Shown here one piece after another: positions 21,701 through 31,046 of a stretch of DNA of 39,571 nt (position 1 is the stretch's first letter; each line of letters opens with the position of its first letter). The position numbers were made by a program, and so were the translations under genes. Under the pieces are notes generated by a model. It did no database searches, had not been told where the DNA came from, and saw only the letters and a list, made by a program, of their open reading frames with translations. Source of the stretch: a virus; IMG/VR virus record IMGVR_UViG_3300024346_007619, positions 1 to 39,571 of that record; one strand, given 5' to 3'.

Positions 21701-24700
21701 TGTTAACTGGTGGAAATTATCAAACTGTTACTGCTGGTAAGAGTTATTACAAAAGTGCCAGTGCTAGGCTGGCTATTACAACACAGTTGACAGAAACCGT
21801 CGACGGTATTACATTTGCTAAAAATTTAGCGTTACAGGTTTTAAATCAAACTACAGCTACTCGATTCCAAACATTAGTTTCACAAGTATTCAACGGGACG
21901 TTAACTGCATCAACTGCCGCGAAGACTACACTTACTAATAACATGAATACCATCCTTAGTATTATTGCTAACGGATATGGTTCAGCTCCTGCGGCTAGTT
22001 TTGGTACTGGAATATATAATGTTGTCTTTAGCAATGGCGGTAACGGTTATGTAGACCAAGGATCGCCAGGAAGTGTTCATATTATTCCTGCTAAAATATT
22101 ATTAGGCAGTACATCAGGTGCGGCCGGTAGTATTGTAAAATATCATCCAGGTAGTGGTGCTAGTGTAGATTCTATTCAACTTAGATTAACTCAGCCAGGC
22201 TTCTTCCAAGTGGGAGAAGAAATGGAGTTTGGCGAGACTGTTAAAGATCTTAATATTACTATTTTTGTGGAAAGTGGTATCTATCGAGAGGACTATCCGA
22301 TACGACTGCCCGCTAACTGTAGCATCAAAGGTGATGAATTCCGTAGAACAATTATTCGACCATTAGATAGAGTTAGTCAAAGTCCTTGGAGGAAAATCTT
22401 CTTCTATAGAGATGCAGTTATCGATGGATTGCAAATTGGTTTAACAAATACATCCGTTGACTATGCGCCGGCGGCAAGTATTACCCTAGGCGGTACTACC
22501 AATAAAATTGTTATTACTCTGGGTAGTGGCCAAGCACAGGCTAGTTGGATTGGAAAAATTATTCAAGACAACAATGTTCCGGCCGGTAAAGCGGTAGTCG
22601 AAACAGTAGCAGGCAATACTATGAACTGCGGAGTTATCTATCCGTTTGCTACTAGAACAACATATGCATCGGGCAACTGGCATATTTACGGAACTTATAA
22701 CTACGGAAGACACTACTTAACTAATCCGTTAGATATTACAAGCAATGCAAAAAATAATCGAGACATAGACGTTATGCTATGCGGTGACGCTACTAGGATC
22801 AGTAATATTACGTTCCAAGGCCACGGTGGGTTTGCTATGGTACTTGATCCAGAAGGTCAAATTAAAACTAAATCACCATACGGTCAAGTTTGTACAAGTT
22901 TTAGCCAGTCAGTGAACAAACAAGCATTCCGGGGTGGACAATTTGTCGACGGATTTGCCGGAAGACTATTTGGTACTATTACTAATGTAGCTGAGGCGGG
23001 TATCACTGTTACGGTCACCGGTAGTGTTAATAGTGGGTTAGATATTCGACCACCGCAAGCACCATGTGTATTCTACGTTCAAGGAAATCGATTCCAAGTT
23101 AATGATATTGTCAGTTTTGATCCAGCCACATATACAGTTGTATTAACCTTAGATGTATCAACACCGTTTAATACAGTTAACATTTATAATACTGCTAATT
23201 TCTCTACTGAGGTAGGTCTGCGTATTGACGAGTTGACTACTGATCTAGTACTGGGTTCAAACTTTCAAAGTATCAAAGCAGGATTATATTATCTACAAAC
23301 TGCAAATGTTGTGGTTGGTATACAACAAATATATCGAATAGCCGGATTAAACAAAACTCGAGAGTTAATGAACGCGGCTATTTCTAACGGAGCTTCACGA
23401 GATATTATAACAAGTCAGATGATCACAATCACTGACATGGTAACTAATGGATTTGCGGCATTGCCTAGTGCAACATTCCCTGAGCCGGCGGGCGTAGCTA
23501 CAAACGTATCACGTGCAAAAAATATATTAATTGCCAATAAACAATTTATTCGATCCGAACTAGTTGCGTGGGTTGCACAAAATTTTGCAACTAGAGGATA
23601 TCCTGGATATAATGCATTTATCTTAAGTCAACGTATGGGATACTTGATCGATGCGATGACCTACGATTTATTATACGGTGGTAACAGTTCAACTAGAGAC
23701 ATTGTACAACTATATTATAGTAATAATATTACTCAGATTCAAGGTTTAGAATATTTGTATGCAAGCACAATTTCTAGACTTATATCTTTAGTAAAATCTG
23801 TAGTAGAAAATATTGTTATAACCCCAACTGTTGGAAACGTATCTCTACAAGTTACTAATTTACCTGCGGCTACTTCGGCACAAGGAATAATATTAGCTAA
23901 TTTGGCTAGTTTAGCAATCGACTATGTTGTAGATGGTAATTTTAATAATGCCATTATCGGTACCATCACTAGCGGAAGTCCTAACATAACTAACGTATCG
24001 TACAATCCTGCTTTATTAAATGGAGTAACGATTGCCAGTGCAGTCAATGCGGGAGTACCTTTAGGAACAACTATTATTTCCTACGACCCAGTGACTAACA
24101 TTGTTGTTATGAGCGCAAACGCAACTCTTACCAGCACCAATTTAAAACTAATAGTGGGAGGTACTGTACCAAGTAGAATCACTCCTACCTTAACTGGACA
24201 AAATGCACAACGTATAGCTGATGCTGGTACTATTGTTTCTGCAAAAACTTCCATACAGACTGGAGTTATTAGTTTCTTAAATGCGGGTGGCGGCACAGCC
24301 ATTAACATCGAGATGGGTGGTAACCGTAGTATGTTAGCCAATGACTTTGCTATGATTAACGACTTAGGCTATGCTATTGTAGCTACCAACGGTGGAGTGA
24401 CGGAACAAGTTTCAACATTTACATATTATTGTCATACTCACTACTGGGCCAACAACGGCGGACAAATTCGTTCAGTAGCAGGATCGAATGCACATGGTAA
24501 TTTTGGTTTAAGATCCAGCGGTTATGATGTAACAGAATTGCCGGATGCTGTAAAATTAGCTGATGATATGGTGCAGACAGCACTGGTATATAAGCAAGGA
24601 TTAGTCTCTGGACAAATGGTTCCAACTATCTCTACTCAAGCGTTGGGAATTTGGATTATTGGTTATACATATAATCCGCCAAATAATGCAGAACTTGAGA

Positions 24701-27700
24701 TAGATCACTCTGCGCAAGGCGGCCCCGTTTATCGATATCTTATCAGTACTGTCGAACATACTACCATTACTGTTAATGGACAAAATGTACTTAAATTAAA
24801 TTTATCAACTGCTGGCACAAACAGTACCATCACAACCGGATTGCAGTATGCGTTATACGATGGTCAGATGGTGACTATTCGTGTTAATCAAAATATTAAA
24901 TTTAATAATATTGATAACGTTAAACCAACAAGACCAAGTACTGCGGTTCAGTACAGTGAAAACTTAGGTGACATTTATAGAATTATTGCTTATAATTTAG
25001 TAGAGTCAACAGGAGAATTATTGCCGGCAAACGTTGCTATTTTACAAAGTGATGCATCATTCAATTACTATAAACTTACAACTGACGGTACAAGTATTAC
25101 TCAGGTGGATCCTGGTGATCCTACTAAAACACAAGGTAGTAAGGTTGGCGATAATAAAATTGCCATATTGCAAATCAGTCAACAAAGTCAAATTGACCAA
25201 TTAAATAAAGGAATTTTCTTACTAGGATGGAACGGTAGAGTACATCGTATCACTGGGTATACTCCTCCGTTGTTTATTGCCACTGGAGCATTTAACAGCT
25301 ATAATGATGGAACACTTACACTAGTTGTGACCAACGTAGCGGGTTCCATCGATATCGGCGACGTAATAACTGGAACAGGATTTACCAGCGGCCAGACTGT
25401 TGCAAATGTCGTACTTACAGGAACTAGTACTATAACTGCAACAATCACTTTGAGTGCATTGGCAGATACAACACCTGCAGGTACTATTACATTTGGTGTT
25501 AACAAAAACGGATACTTGAGTATAGATCCAAATTCTGTTCTTAATAATTCAGCTGATGGTACCGGCATTGCTTCGATGAATTATTTCTCCAAAACTAGCG
25601 GCCCAACTGGTACAACTTACACTCAGGTAAATGTTGACGTTCCATTTACTACCACACTACCAGTTGTAGACAGTTATTTAACAGTTGCAAATCAAGGAAA
25701 TACTGCATACAATGGAACATATCAAGTTCTATCAGTTACAAGTAAAACACAAATTAGTATTGCCAGCACTAGTGCATTATCAGTAGGAATGGTTATTGCC
25801 AGTTCAGCGGCTGGCGCATATATTCCGAGCACTTGTGTAATCCAAAGTATTGACAGTCTAACTGCATTTACAGTCAGTCCAGCGGCATGGATTCCAGCAG
25901 GAACAAGTATTGTTTCAACTCTGGTTGCTTACTTGTCAGGTATAACTCTTAGTAATCCTGGTACTAATTATACGATAGTTCCTCAAATCACAGTGTCAGG
26001 AGGCGGCGCATTAGTGCAGGCCATTGTCACATGTGTTGTTGCCAACGGCAGTATACAAGCAGTAAACATTATTAGTCCAGGTTATGGATACAGCAGTCTT
26101 CCTAACATTACTGTCAGTTACGGCGATGCTGTGTTAATCCCAATTCTTTCAGAATCTCCACAAATTAATTCTACAGTAACATCGGGCATTATAACAACTA
26201 GGTTAGGATTAATTTATCCTAGCGACCCTGGAGTCTTTACAGTCGGCACTGTTAGAACTGTTAGTGCATTTTCTAGCATTACTGGCAGTGGTCCTTATAT
26301 AGTTAATTTAACAATAGATAGTGGTGCAGTACCTGCCGCAGGCACTTGGTACCAAGTTAGTGGTAATACAAATGCTTTATATAATGGGTTTTATAAAGTC
26401 GATGCCACAGGATCAACAACAACCAATATTGCATTAATTTATAATTATAATCCAGGAACTTGGAGCAGTGATACACCAACAACAGTAACATTATCAATAA
26501 CCAATGCCACTAGTACGCAATTAGGTATCAGTAAGCCATTTAGTTCAAGCACTGCTGTAACCTTACGAGCAGGATATCCTGCAGAGTCAGGAGCGCAAGT
26601 CACTACACGTATTAGTACTTGCCGAGTCACAGGTCATGATTTGTTAGACATTGGCACTGGTAGTTATAATACAACTAACTGGCCAACTGTAATTTATGGT
26701 AACCCAGCAAAAATATACCAACAAAGTCAGGAAGTGCTAGAAGAAGGTGTAGGTCGTGTGTTCTATGTAACAACTGACCAAAACGGTATTTTCCGTGTGG
26801 GTCGATTCTTTACAGTTGATCAAGGTACTGGAAGTGTTACATTCTCAGCGTCGATTGCCTTGAGCAACTTGGATGGTTTAGGATTTAAGCGTGGAGTTGT
26901 TGTGAGCGAGTTCTCAACTGATCCAAGCATGACTAACAACGCCAGTGACACTGTCCCAGTACAAAGTGCAATTCGATCATACATCGATAAACGCTTGGGA
27001 ATAGATCACGGCGGTAGTCCAGTTGCACTGGCAAACTTGATTGGTGCTGGATATATGCCATTGAACGGTACCTTGGCAATGAAGTCTACTCTTAACATGG
27101 GTAATTTTAACATTGTTAACTTAGGTACTCCTGGTGCCGACTACGAAGCCGCAAACAAACTATATGTTGACAATCAAGTAGTAGCATACAATTCTATTAG
27201 TAAATTAATTGACGTAGCTATTACCTTCCCATCAGCAAATAACATTCTTGTTTACGATCAATCAGTTAGTAAATGGAAGAATAAATCTATCGTTGGCGAT
27301 GTAGCTCTAGACTTTAATACAGGTACAGGTGTATTATCTGCGGTTATACAACCTAGTTCAATTGTCAACGCACAAGTTTCACCTAGTGCAGGCATTTTAC
27401 AAAGCAAATTGTCTATGAACATTGCCGGCACATTGGTATCGGCACCTAGTGGAAATGCGGCTTCAATACAATCCAGCAACGGACTAGTTAGTTTTAATAA
27501 TAATGAATTTTTATTATTTAATGGTTGGGCCAGTTTGCGAACTAGTTCTAGTGCAACTACTGGTGTAACTTTAAGTAAAATACAACAGATTAGTAACGGA
27601 ACCTTGCTGGGCAATAGAAGCGGTTCAGCGGCAAGTCCTGTTGAAGTGACTCCAGCACAGGTAGTAAGTGATGCCGGTGGACTTACAAACACATTGTTCA

Positions 27701-28593
27701 ATGCTAGCGGTGCTATAACTGTTGCATTTGATGGCACAAACGTGGCAAATAATATATACGCCGTAACTGGTATAACTACCGCACGAGCTGTTAATAGCCT
27801 AGTCAAAACAGACAGTGCAGGCGGTATTGATGTTAACTATGTCAAGGTAGGTGGATATAAAGCATTGGGTATTACATCCTTGACTAATACATTTACTACT
27901 CCTGGTGGATTTGATTACATGAATGTTATAGGAACATCGTCAAGTAATTCTACCATGACTGTGTTTGGTACACTGGATGTAAGCAACGGTACATTAAAAA
28001 CCAACTTGTTGACTACTGACAAATCAGGTGCGCCAAGTGGTCCTAACGCAGGTAGTGCAAGTATTAACGGCTGGTGGGCTGTACAGGCATCCAGTCAAAT
28101 TGACTTCAGTCTGGGCACATTAAAATCGCTAACGCTAACAACTGGCGGTGAAACTGTTAACGGTACTATGACCGGGCGTTGGACACTGGCTGGTGCAAGT
28201 CGACTACAAGCTACCTACGCTGACTTGGCAGAATACTATGAAGGTGATCAAGACTACGAAGAAGGTACAGTATTGGTGTTTGGTGGTGACAAAGAAGTTA
28301 CTACTACAACACAAATAAATGACACAAGAAGTGCTGGCGTAGTCAGTGCTAACCCAGCGTATGTTATGAATGGTGAGCAAACAGGTATTAAGGTCTGTAT
28401 TGCACTTGCCGGTCGTGTGCCAGTAAAAGTTATTGGGCGTGTTAAGAAAGGTGACATGCTGACCACCAGTGCCACTGCTGGTTATGCTGTTAAGGCTTTA
28501 AATCCTACTTTGGGTGCAGTAATTGGTAAAGCACTGGAAGATAAAGACTACGGAGAAGCAGGTATGATACAAGTTGCTGTGGGGAGAGTATAA
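18721..28593 (+). CDS. giant tail fibre-type structural protein (3290 aa)
   Basis: One uninterrupted frame of 9.9 kb, GGAG 18709-18712 before the ATG. Parts in order: an N-terminal attachment module (IGVQGNDGTGDSIRESFRKV, then NENFNEIY) shared with two downstream proteins; a fibre element (DTMTGALTLNDHPA, then ATKYYVDNN, about 216-258); at about 380-1670 at least seven copies of a helical unit with the core GY-x-I-x-x-x-x-YDL-x-YGGN-x-x-S; a right-handed beta-helix-like region (about 1180-1370, VESGIYREDYPIRLPANCSI); Gly/Thr-rich beta repeats (GTNYTIVPQITVSGGG); a second fibre element (LAMKSTLNMGNFNIVNLG, about 2785); and a C-terminal domain (ADLAEYYEGDQDYEEGTVLV to VAVGRV) of the type found at the ends of T4-like phage fibres, possibly related to Peptidase_G2 autoproteolytic tips. 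Host-receptor contact is inferred. Confidence 0.88.
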   Translation: MTQQLIDIGVQGNDGTGDSIRESFRKVNENFNEIYSVFGLGGTIRFTDLGDTPASYTANQVIMSDTTGTSLTARDLIAGAGIAINKTSNTTVTITSTTTGLIGDNAPSLGLSLNANNFTIARLANPSQSLVDAFNASYANLGVSTTLAQLAINKGYADSNYVAVSNGYIVNALKTRDEPAIPEINDPDYDATLTGNYVSTEVMQRKDTVYRGGDTMTGALTLNDHPAPLTGFGTPNGATDLQAATKYYVDNNSYSSNVNLYVSTASGDDQQTKSPEGKEGRFWQYAYKTVGQAALAAENLINLASLEPGPYKQKIAYTVGVNQSFSTIQSVTLSGGNSGVSGYEHASQLLSLNKGFIQSETIAYLNKKYVNYIPIDNARYNTIIGNIVDGIGYDLVLNTNYNSITQASKLFNPTNLDLVTEQLTQLIDGIEYAKSIILAYSYSTVNAQNYIGVVIDALCYDLVFQGSFQSIQIALAFEQYNTGLDLEEIKATLLNLGTTLTAIASVAVSPNAVSSINNNITIINNLLTTGVIPTVSFPSIQTTANGLKSARDLLLDNVPFIQAEITAYLRANFPTVLYNVETNRRNVEYIVWSLIYDLMYGGNQQSVYAGLQYWQGGVYQLLASEKEANVAAIGYINTLAQAIITNTAPATVYQTSFRQYTNETITGGAAAATSISTNIASIVSIVNAVSLPTPTIVDPTISSVSSVLLTARTDILAQQSALKTAATTYINSNTSFSVINNEIINGIITTNFDTITNILTLGISTRSVPTYVSPTGLSTGFTYARQALLANINFLVEETYAWQLAQTPTFVPAEGVAGFKRRLGYFIEAVAYDITYGGNSGSLPTGYEYWINGVSTLSSSERAIYVQSISRLQNIASLASSNSIVSPTFQGVVTQTFNILWAGGSAAQSTINERFSNISTIIQNNTSLVYVYPNLDAYDSVYRAARITIIGNRLSISTDVVNYLTAKYKGGFSYNETTCYRDIGYIIEGMRIDLLTGGNYQTVTAGKSYYKSASARLAITTQLTETVDGITFAKNLALQVLNQTTATRFQTLVSQVFNGTLTASTAAKTTLTNNMNTILSIIANGYGSAPAASFGTGIYNVVFSNGGNGYVDQGSPGSVHIIPAKILLGSTSGAAGSIVKYHPGSGASVDSIQLRLTQPGFFQVGEEMEFGETVKDLNITIFVESGIYREDYPIRLPANCSIKGDEFRRTIIRPLDRVSQSPWRKIFFYRDAVIDGLQIGLTNTSVDYAPAASITLGGTTNKIVITLGSGQAQASWIGKIIQDNNVPAGKAVVETVAGNTMNCGVIYPFATRTTYASGNWHIYGTYNYGRHYLTNPLDITSNAKNNRDIDVMLCGDATRISNITFQGHGGFAMVLDPEGQIKTKSPYGQVCTSFSQSVNKQAFRGGQFVDGFAGRLFGTITNVAEAGITVTVTGSVNSGLDIRPPQAPCVFYVQGNRFQVNDIVSFDPATYTVVLTLDVSTPFNTVNIYNTANFSTEVGLRIDELTTDLVLGSNFQSIKAGLYYLQTANVVVGIQQIYRIAGLNKTRELMNAAISNGASRDIITSQMITITDMVTNGFAALPSATFPEPAGVATNVSRAKNILIANKQFIRSELVAWVAQNFATRGYPGYNAFILSQRMGYLIDAMTYDLLYGGNSSTRDIVQLYYSNNITQIQGLEYLYASTISRLISLVKSVVENIVITPTVGNVSLQVTNLPAATSAQGIILANLASLAIDYVVDGNFNNAIIGTITSGSPNITNVSYNPALLNGVTIASAVNAGVPLGTTIISYDPVTNIVVMSANATLTSTNLKLIVGGTVPSRITPTLTGQNAQRIADAGTIVSAKTSIQTGVISFLNAGGGTAINIEMGGNRSMLANDFAMINDLGYAIVATNGGVTEQVSTFTYYCHTHYWANNGGQIRSVAGSNAHGNFGLRSSGYDVTELPDAVKLADDMVQTALVYKQGLVSGQMVPTISTQALGIWIIGYTYNPPNNAELEIDHSAQGGPVYRYLISTVEHTTITVNGQNVLKLNLSTAGTNSTITTGLQYALYDGQMVTIRVNQNIKFNNIDNVKPTRPSTAVQYSENLGDIYRIIAYNLVESTGELLPANVAILQSDASFNYYKLTTDGTSITQVDPGDPTKTQGSKVGDNKIAILQISQQSQIDQLNKGIFLLGWNGRVHRITGYTPPLFIATGAFNSYNDGTLTLVVTNVAGSIDIGDVITGTGFTSGQTVANVVLTGTSTITATITLSALADTTPAGTITFGVNKNGYLSIDPNSVLNNSADGTGIASMNYFSKTSGPTGTTYTQVNVDVPFTTTLPVVDSYLTVANQGNTAYNGTYQVLSVTSKTQISIASTSALSVGMVIASSAAGAYIPSTCVIQSIDSLTAFTVSPAAWIPAGTSIVSTLVAYLSGITLSNPGTNYTIVPQITVSGGGALVQAIVTCVVANGSIQAVNIISPGYGYSSLPNITVSYGDAVLIPILSESPQINSTVTSGIITTRLGLIYPSDPGVFTVGTVRTVSAFSSITGSGPYIVNLTIDSGAVPAAGTWYQVSGNTNALYNGFYKVDATGSTTTNIALIYNYNPGTWSSDTPTTVTLSITNATSTQLGISKPFSSSTAVTLRAGYPAESGAQVTTRISTCRVTGHDLLDIGTGSYNTTNWPTVIYGNPAKIYQQSQEVLEEGVGRVFYVTTDQNGIFRVGRFFTVDQGTGSVTFSASIALSNLDGLGFKRGVVVSEFSTDPSMTNNASDTVPVQSAIRSYIDKRLGIDHGGSPVALANLIGAGYMPLNGTLAMKSTLNMGNFNIVNLGTPGADYEAANKLYVDNQVVAYNSISKLIDVAITFPSANNILVYDQSVSKWKNKSIVGDVALDFNTGTGVLSAVIQPSSIVNAQVSPSAGILQSKLSMNIAGTLVSAPSGNAASIQSSNGLVSFNNNEFLLFNGWASLRTSSSATTGVTLSKIQQISNGTLLGNRSGSAASPVEVTPAQVVSDAGGLTNTLFNASGAITVAFDGTNVANNIYAVTGITTARAVNSLVKTDSAGGIDVNYVKVGGYKALGITSLTNTFTTPGGFDYMNVIGTSSSNSTMTVFGTLDVSNGTLKTNLLTTDKSGAPSGPNAGSASINGWWAVQASSQIDFSLGTLKSLTLTTGGETVNGTMTGRWTLAGASRLQATYADLAEYYEGDQDYEEGTVLVFGGDKEVTTTTQINDTRSAGVVSANPAYVMNGEQTGIKVCIALAGRVPVKVIGRVKKGDMLTTSATAGYAVKALNPTLGAVIGKALEDKDYGEAGMIQVAVGRV
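19865..23725 (+). repeat. seven-fold protein-level repeat inside the giant fibre
   Basis: Cores begin near 19870, 20067, 20470, 21178, 21657, 23207 and 23628. Each reads like [DR]-x-GY-x-[IV]-[DE]-[AG]-x-x-YDL-x-[YLF]-x-[GN]-N-x-x-S-x-x-A, and most are preceded by FI-x-x-E-x-x-A[YW]. The DNA copies are diverged, so this is an old duplication, not a recent tandem array. The gap between units 5 and 6 holds the beta-helix-like region. Confidence 0.75.
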
Positions 28594-31019
28594 TGGCTAA
28601 ACTAAATGTTAATATTGGACTCAGTGTCAACGACAAAACCGGTGACACACTGCGCACAGCGTTTGATAAAATAAATCAAAACTTCACTGAACTGTATACC
28701 TTGACAGGTGGTACCAGTACAGCATTAACGGAACTGGCGCAGGACTATGCGGCACCCATGTTCAATCATGCTAATCATACCAACATCACTGTGACCTATG
28801 ATGATGCCAGTAATAAAATATTACTAACTGGTGTTGCGGCACAGGTACAAAGCAACTGGACTGCAACTACTGGCTTGGGTGTTATACTAAACAAGCCCAC
28901 AATTCCTACTAGCTTTGCTAACACTGGCGACTTTACCTTTACAAGCAGTGCGGCCACGGTGCCAGTCAACACAACACTTACACTTACTGCATTTAATAAT
29001 ACTACTAAAGAATCTAAATTAACACTGAGTCCAACAACTACATCCAGTTTATATGCGGCCAATAATTTAGAATTTGGAATAGGATATGGTACAGGGTTTG
29101 AAAAATATTGGCTACTCGGTGCTGACGGAAGTTTAAGATTTCCAGATACCACTGTACAAACCACAGCCTGGACTGGCAGTGTGGCTTATTCCAGCGTAAC
29201 AGGTACTCCAACAATTCCAACCAGCTTCAGCAGTTTGGTCAACAGCACAAAAACCGTTAGTCTTGCTTCAACTGGTATCTTATCATTGCCAGCACAGGCT
29301 GTTCCACTGACCACGGTTAGCCAGATTACCTCAGCCACAATCAATCGAACCGGGGCCAGTATAGATACTGAAGCAATTGCTGCCTCTCGAGACACTTGGC
29401 TGGGCATAGAACAAACATTTACAGATATACGTGATCAGGATGAACAAACATTTGCTACTGGTACAAGACCGTGGGTAGGCTTGCCGAGCTGGGAAGCATA
29501 TCCGTTAATACAGTCTTATACACCCCCGGGCGCTTCACTGCCCCCAACAAGTTCTTTAATAGTAGCGGCGGCGACGGCTACAACGGCTTACCTAGCATAC
29601 AAAGAACTGGTATCCAACATTGATATTGTGTCAGGCAACCAGATATTCAGCTTTGAAAATTCAGGAACTTTGAGAGTTCCAGGAGTGATAACCAAAGACA
29701 ACAACTTGGCATTGGTCAGCACAGGAGTAACTGGTGTATTACCAAATGGAATGGTTGCGTCAGTTACCGCTGACGGCCAGGCTGGAAGAGTATTCATAAG
29801 AACTGACAGTGGAACATTACGCACTTGGCAGTTTGATGCTAATGGTGTGTTGACATTGCCTGGTAATTTAACATTGCCCTCAGGTGCTGGCATAAACACT
29901 GGCACCGATATGCGTCTGCGATCAGGAACGGGTGCTGTAACAATTACCACCAACTATGAAGTTGGCAATGCTACTCCACAGGTTTGGCAATTTGGCAACA
30001 CTGGCACTTTGCAATTACCCTTAGGCGGCGTCATTGCAGAAGGTGGCGGCCTCACTGGTGCTATCAAACTCACCCCCGCAGGTGGTGCCAACGCAAATCA
30101 AGCATTGCTAATTTACCCCACTGCGGCCGGAGATGGTGACCATGTACATTTGACCGCAGGTGGCGGTGCCACTGAATTGTATCTTGGCGATGACAGCCGC
30201 TATGTCAAGTTGGTCAATGGTGGCAATATAGAAGTACGAGCCACCACTACAAACGCTTCGGCTTCTGCGTCATGGACCTTTGGCACAGATGGTGCCATAT
30301 CTACTACTGATCCTTTGATAATAAATGTTCCAAACGGTGTACCAACTGGCGTTGGTGCTATTGCGGCCACTACTGGCAGCTGGGAGCAAAATCCTTTATC
30401 CAACTTGGCCACAACAGGCGGGTCAGGAACTGGATTAAGAGTAAACGTTACTTATACTGGAGGATATGCCAGTGCAATTGCTATTGATACTGCTGGTACT
30501 GGCTATCTAGATGGCGAACTTATAACAGTTACAAGTGGCAGCTCAAGTGCATCATTTACTATTGCTGTCACAGGAACCATCAATTGGAGATTTGGCACAG
30601 ATGGCAACTTAACATTCCCAGACGCCACAGTTCAAACCACAGCCTACCTAGCACCAACCACTGGCAACAATGTGATTAGCTCTGCAGAGCCTCTTACTAT
30701 TAGTAGGAACGGTATGACCATCAGAGTCACATCAGCGGGCATGATACAAATGTCTTTTAACAGTGTAATCAATATCACAGGACGAAGTTCAATTAACAAT
30801 GCTGATTCGGTGGTTATCTCATCACCCAACGGAGTCACTACTGCTAATACTCAATACAATATTGGAGCAGTATTAGCATTGGGCGATCATTTAACAGCCA
30901 CCATTGTAGACCATAGTTTTCATAGGATCTACAGACTAACTGTGATTATACGCTCCAAAGACACAACTCCTGGACTGGAACTAGTAGTAGCATACGCAAT
31001 TATCGAACAGATACAATAA
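28593..31019 (+). CDS. tail fibre-type structural protein (808 aa)
   Basis: 808 aa. The N-terminal module IGLSVNDKTGDTLRTAFDKI, then NQNFTELY, is homologous to the N-terminus of the giant fibre and of 31047. The body is Thr/Ser/Gly-rich beta structure with repeated trimer-type motifs such as LRFPDTTVQTTAW (about 190), WQFGNTGTLQLP, WTFGTDGAIS and WRFGTDGNLTFPDATVQTTA (about 670-690): a 'W-x-FG-x-[DN]G-x-L' repeat typical of fibres in T4-like phages of aquatic bacteria. No transmembrane segment. ATG 28593 overlaps the stop of the giant fibre (TAATG). Likely a secondary fibre attached at the same baseplate or fibre hub through the shared N-terminal module; this is inferred. Confidence 0.85.
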   Translation: MAKLNVNIGLSVNDKTGDTLRTAFDKINQNFTELYTLTGGTSTALTELAQDYAAPMFNHANHTNITVTYDDASNKILLTGVAAQVQSNWTATTGLGVILNKPTIPTSFANTGDFTFTSSAATVPVNTTLTLTAFNNTTKESKLTLSPTTTSSLYAANNLEFGIGYGTGFEKYWLLGADGSLRFPDTTVQTTAWTGSVAYSSVTGTPTIPTSFSSLVNSTKTVSLASTGILSLPAQAVPLTTVSQITSATINRTGASIDTEAIAASRDTWLGIEQTFTDIRDQDEQTFATGTRPWVGLPSWEAYPLIQSYTPPGASLPPTSSLIVAAATATTAYLAYKELVSNIDIVSGNQIFSFENSGTLRVPGVITKDNNLALVSTGVTGVLPNGMVASVTADGQAGRVFIRTDSGTLRTWQFDANGVLTLPGNLTLPSGAGINTGTDMRLRSGTGAVTITTNYEVGNATPQVWQFGNTGTLQLPLGGVIAEGGGLTGAIKLTPAGGANANQALLIYPTAAGDGDHVHLTAGGGATELYLGDDSRYVKLVNGGNIEVRATTTNASASASWTFGTDGAISTTDPLIINVPNGVPTGVGAIAATTGSWEQNPLSNLATTGGSGTGLRVNVTYTGGYASAIAIDTAGTGYLDGELITVTSGSSSASFTIAVTGTINWRFGTDGNLTFPDATVQTTAYLAPTTGNNVISSAEPLTISRNGMTIRVTSAGMIQMSFNSVINITGRSSINNADSVVISSPNGVTTANTQYNIGAVLALGDHLTATIVDHSFHRIYRLTVIIRSKDTTPGLELVVAYAIIEQIQ

Positions 31020-31020
31020 C

Positions 31021-31028
31021 GGTAAATA
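31021..31028 (+). promoter_or_regulatory. late-like box GGTAAATA for gene 31047
   Basis: GGTAAATA starts two bases after the stop of the 808-aa fibre gene, one mismatch to NATAAATA, 18 bases before ATG 31047, with GGGAG (about 31036-31040) between. Confidence 0.4.
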
Positions 31029-31046
31029 CACTAACGGGAGCACAAC

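Noticed and set aside
27258-27806. Long open frame on the minus strand (182 codons) inside the giant fibre gene, and several similar ones elsewhere in the fibre genes.
   Set aside because: Antisense shadow of low-complexity Ser/Thr/Ala-rich coding sequence; no promoter or RBS, hydrophobic composition without family.
18721-28593. A frameshift or gene fusion by assembly error in the 3290-codon gene.
   Set aside because: The frame is continuous, with fibre-type sequence at both ends and no abrupt change of reading or composition; giant fibre genes are known in large T4-like phages.
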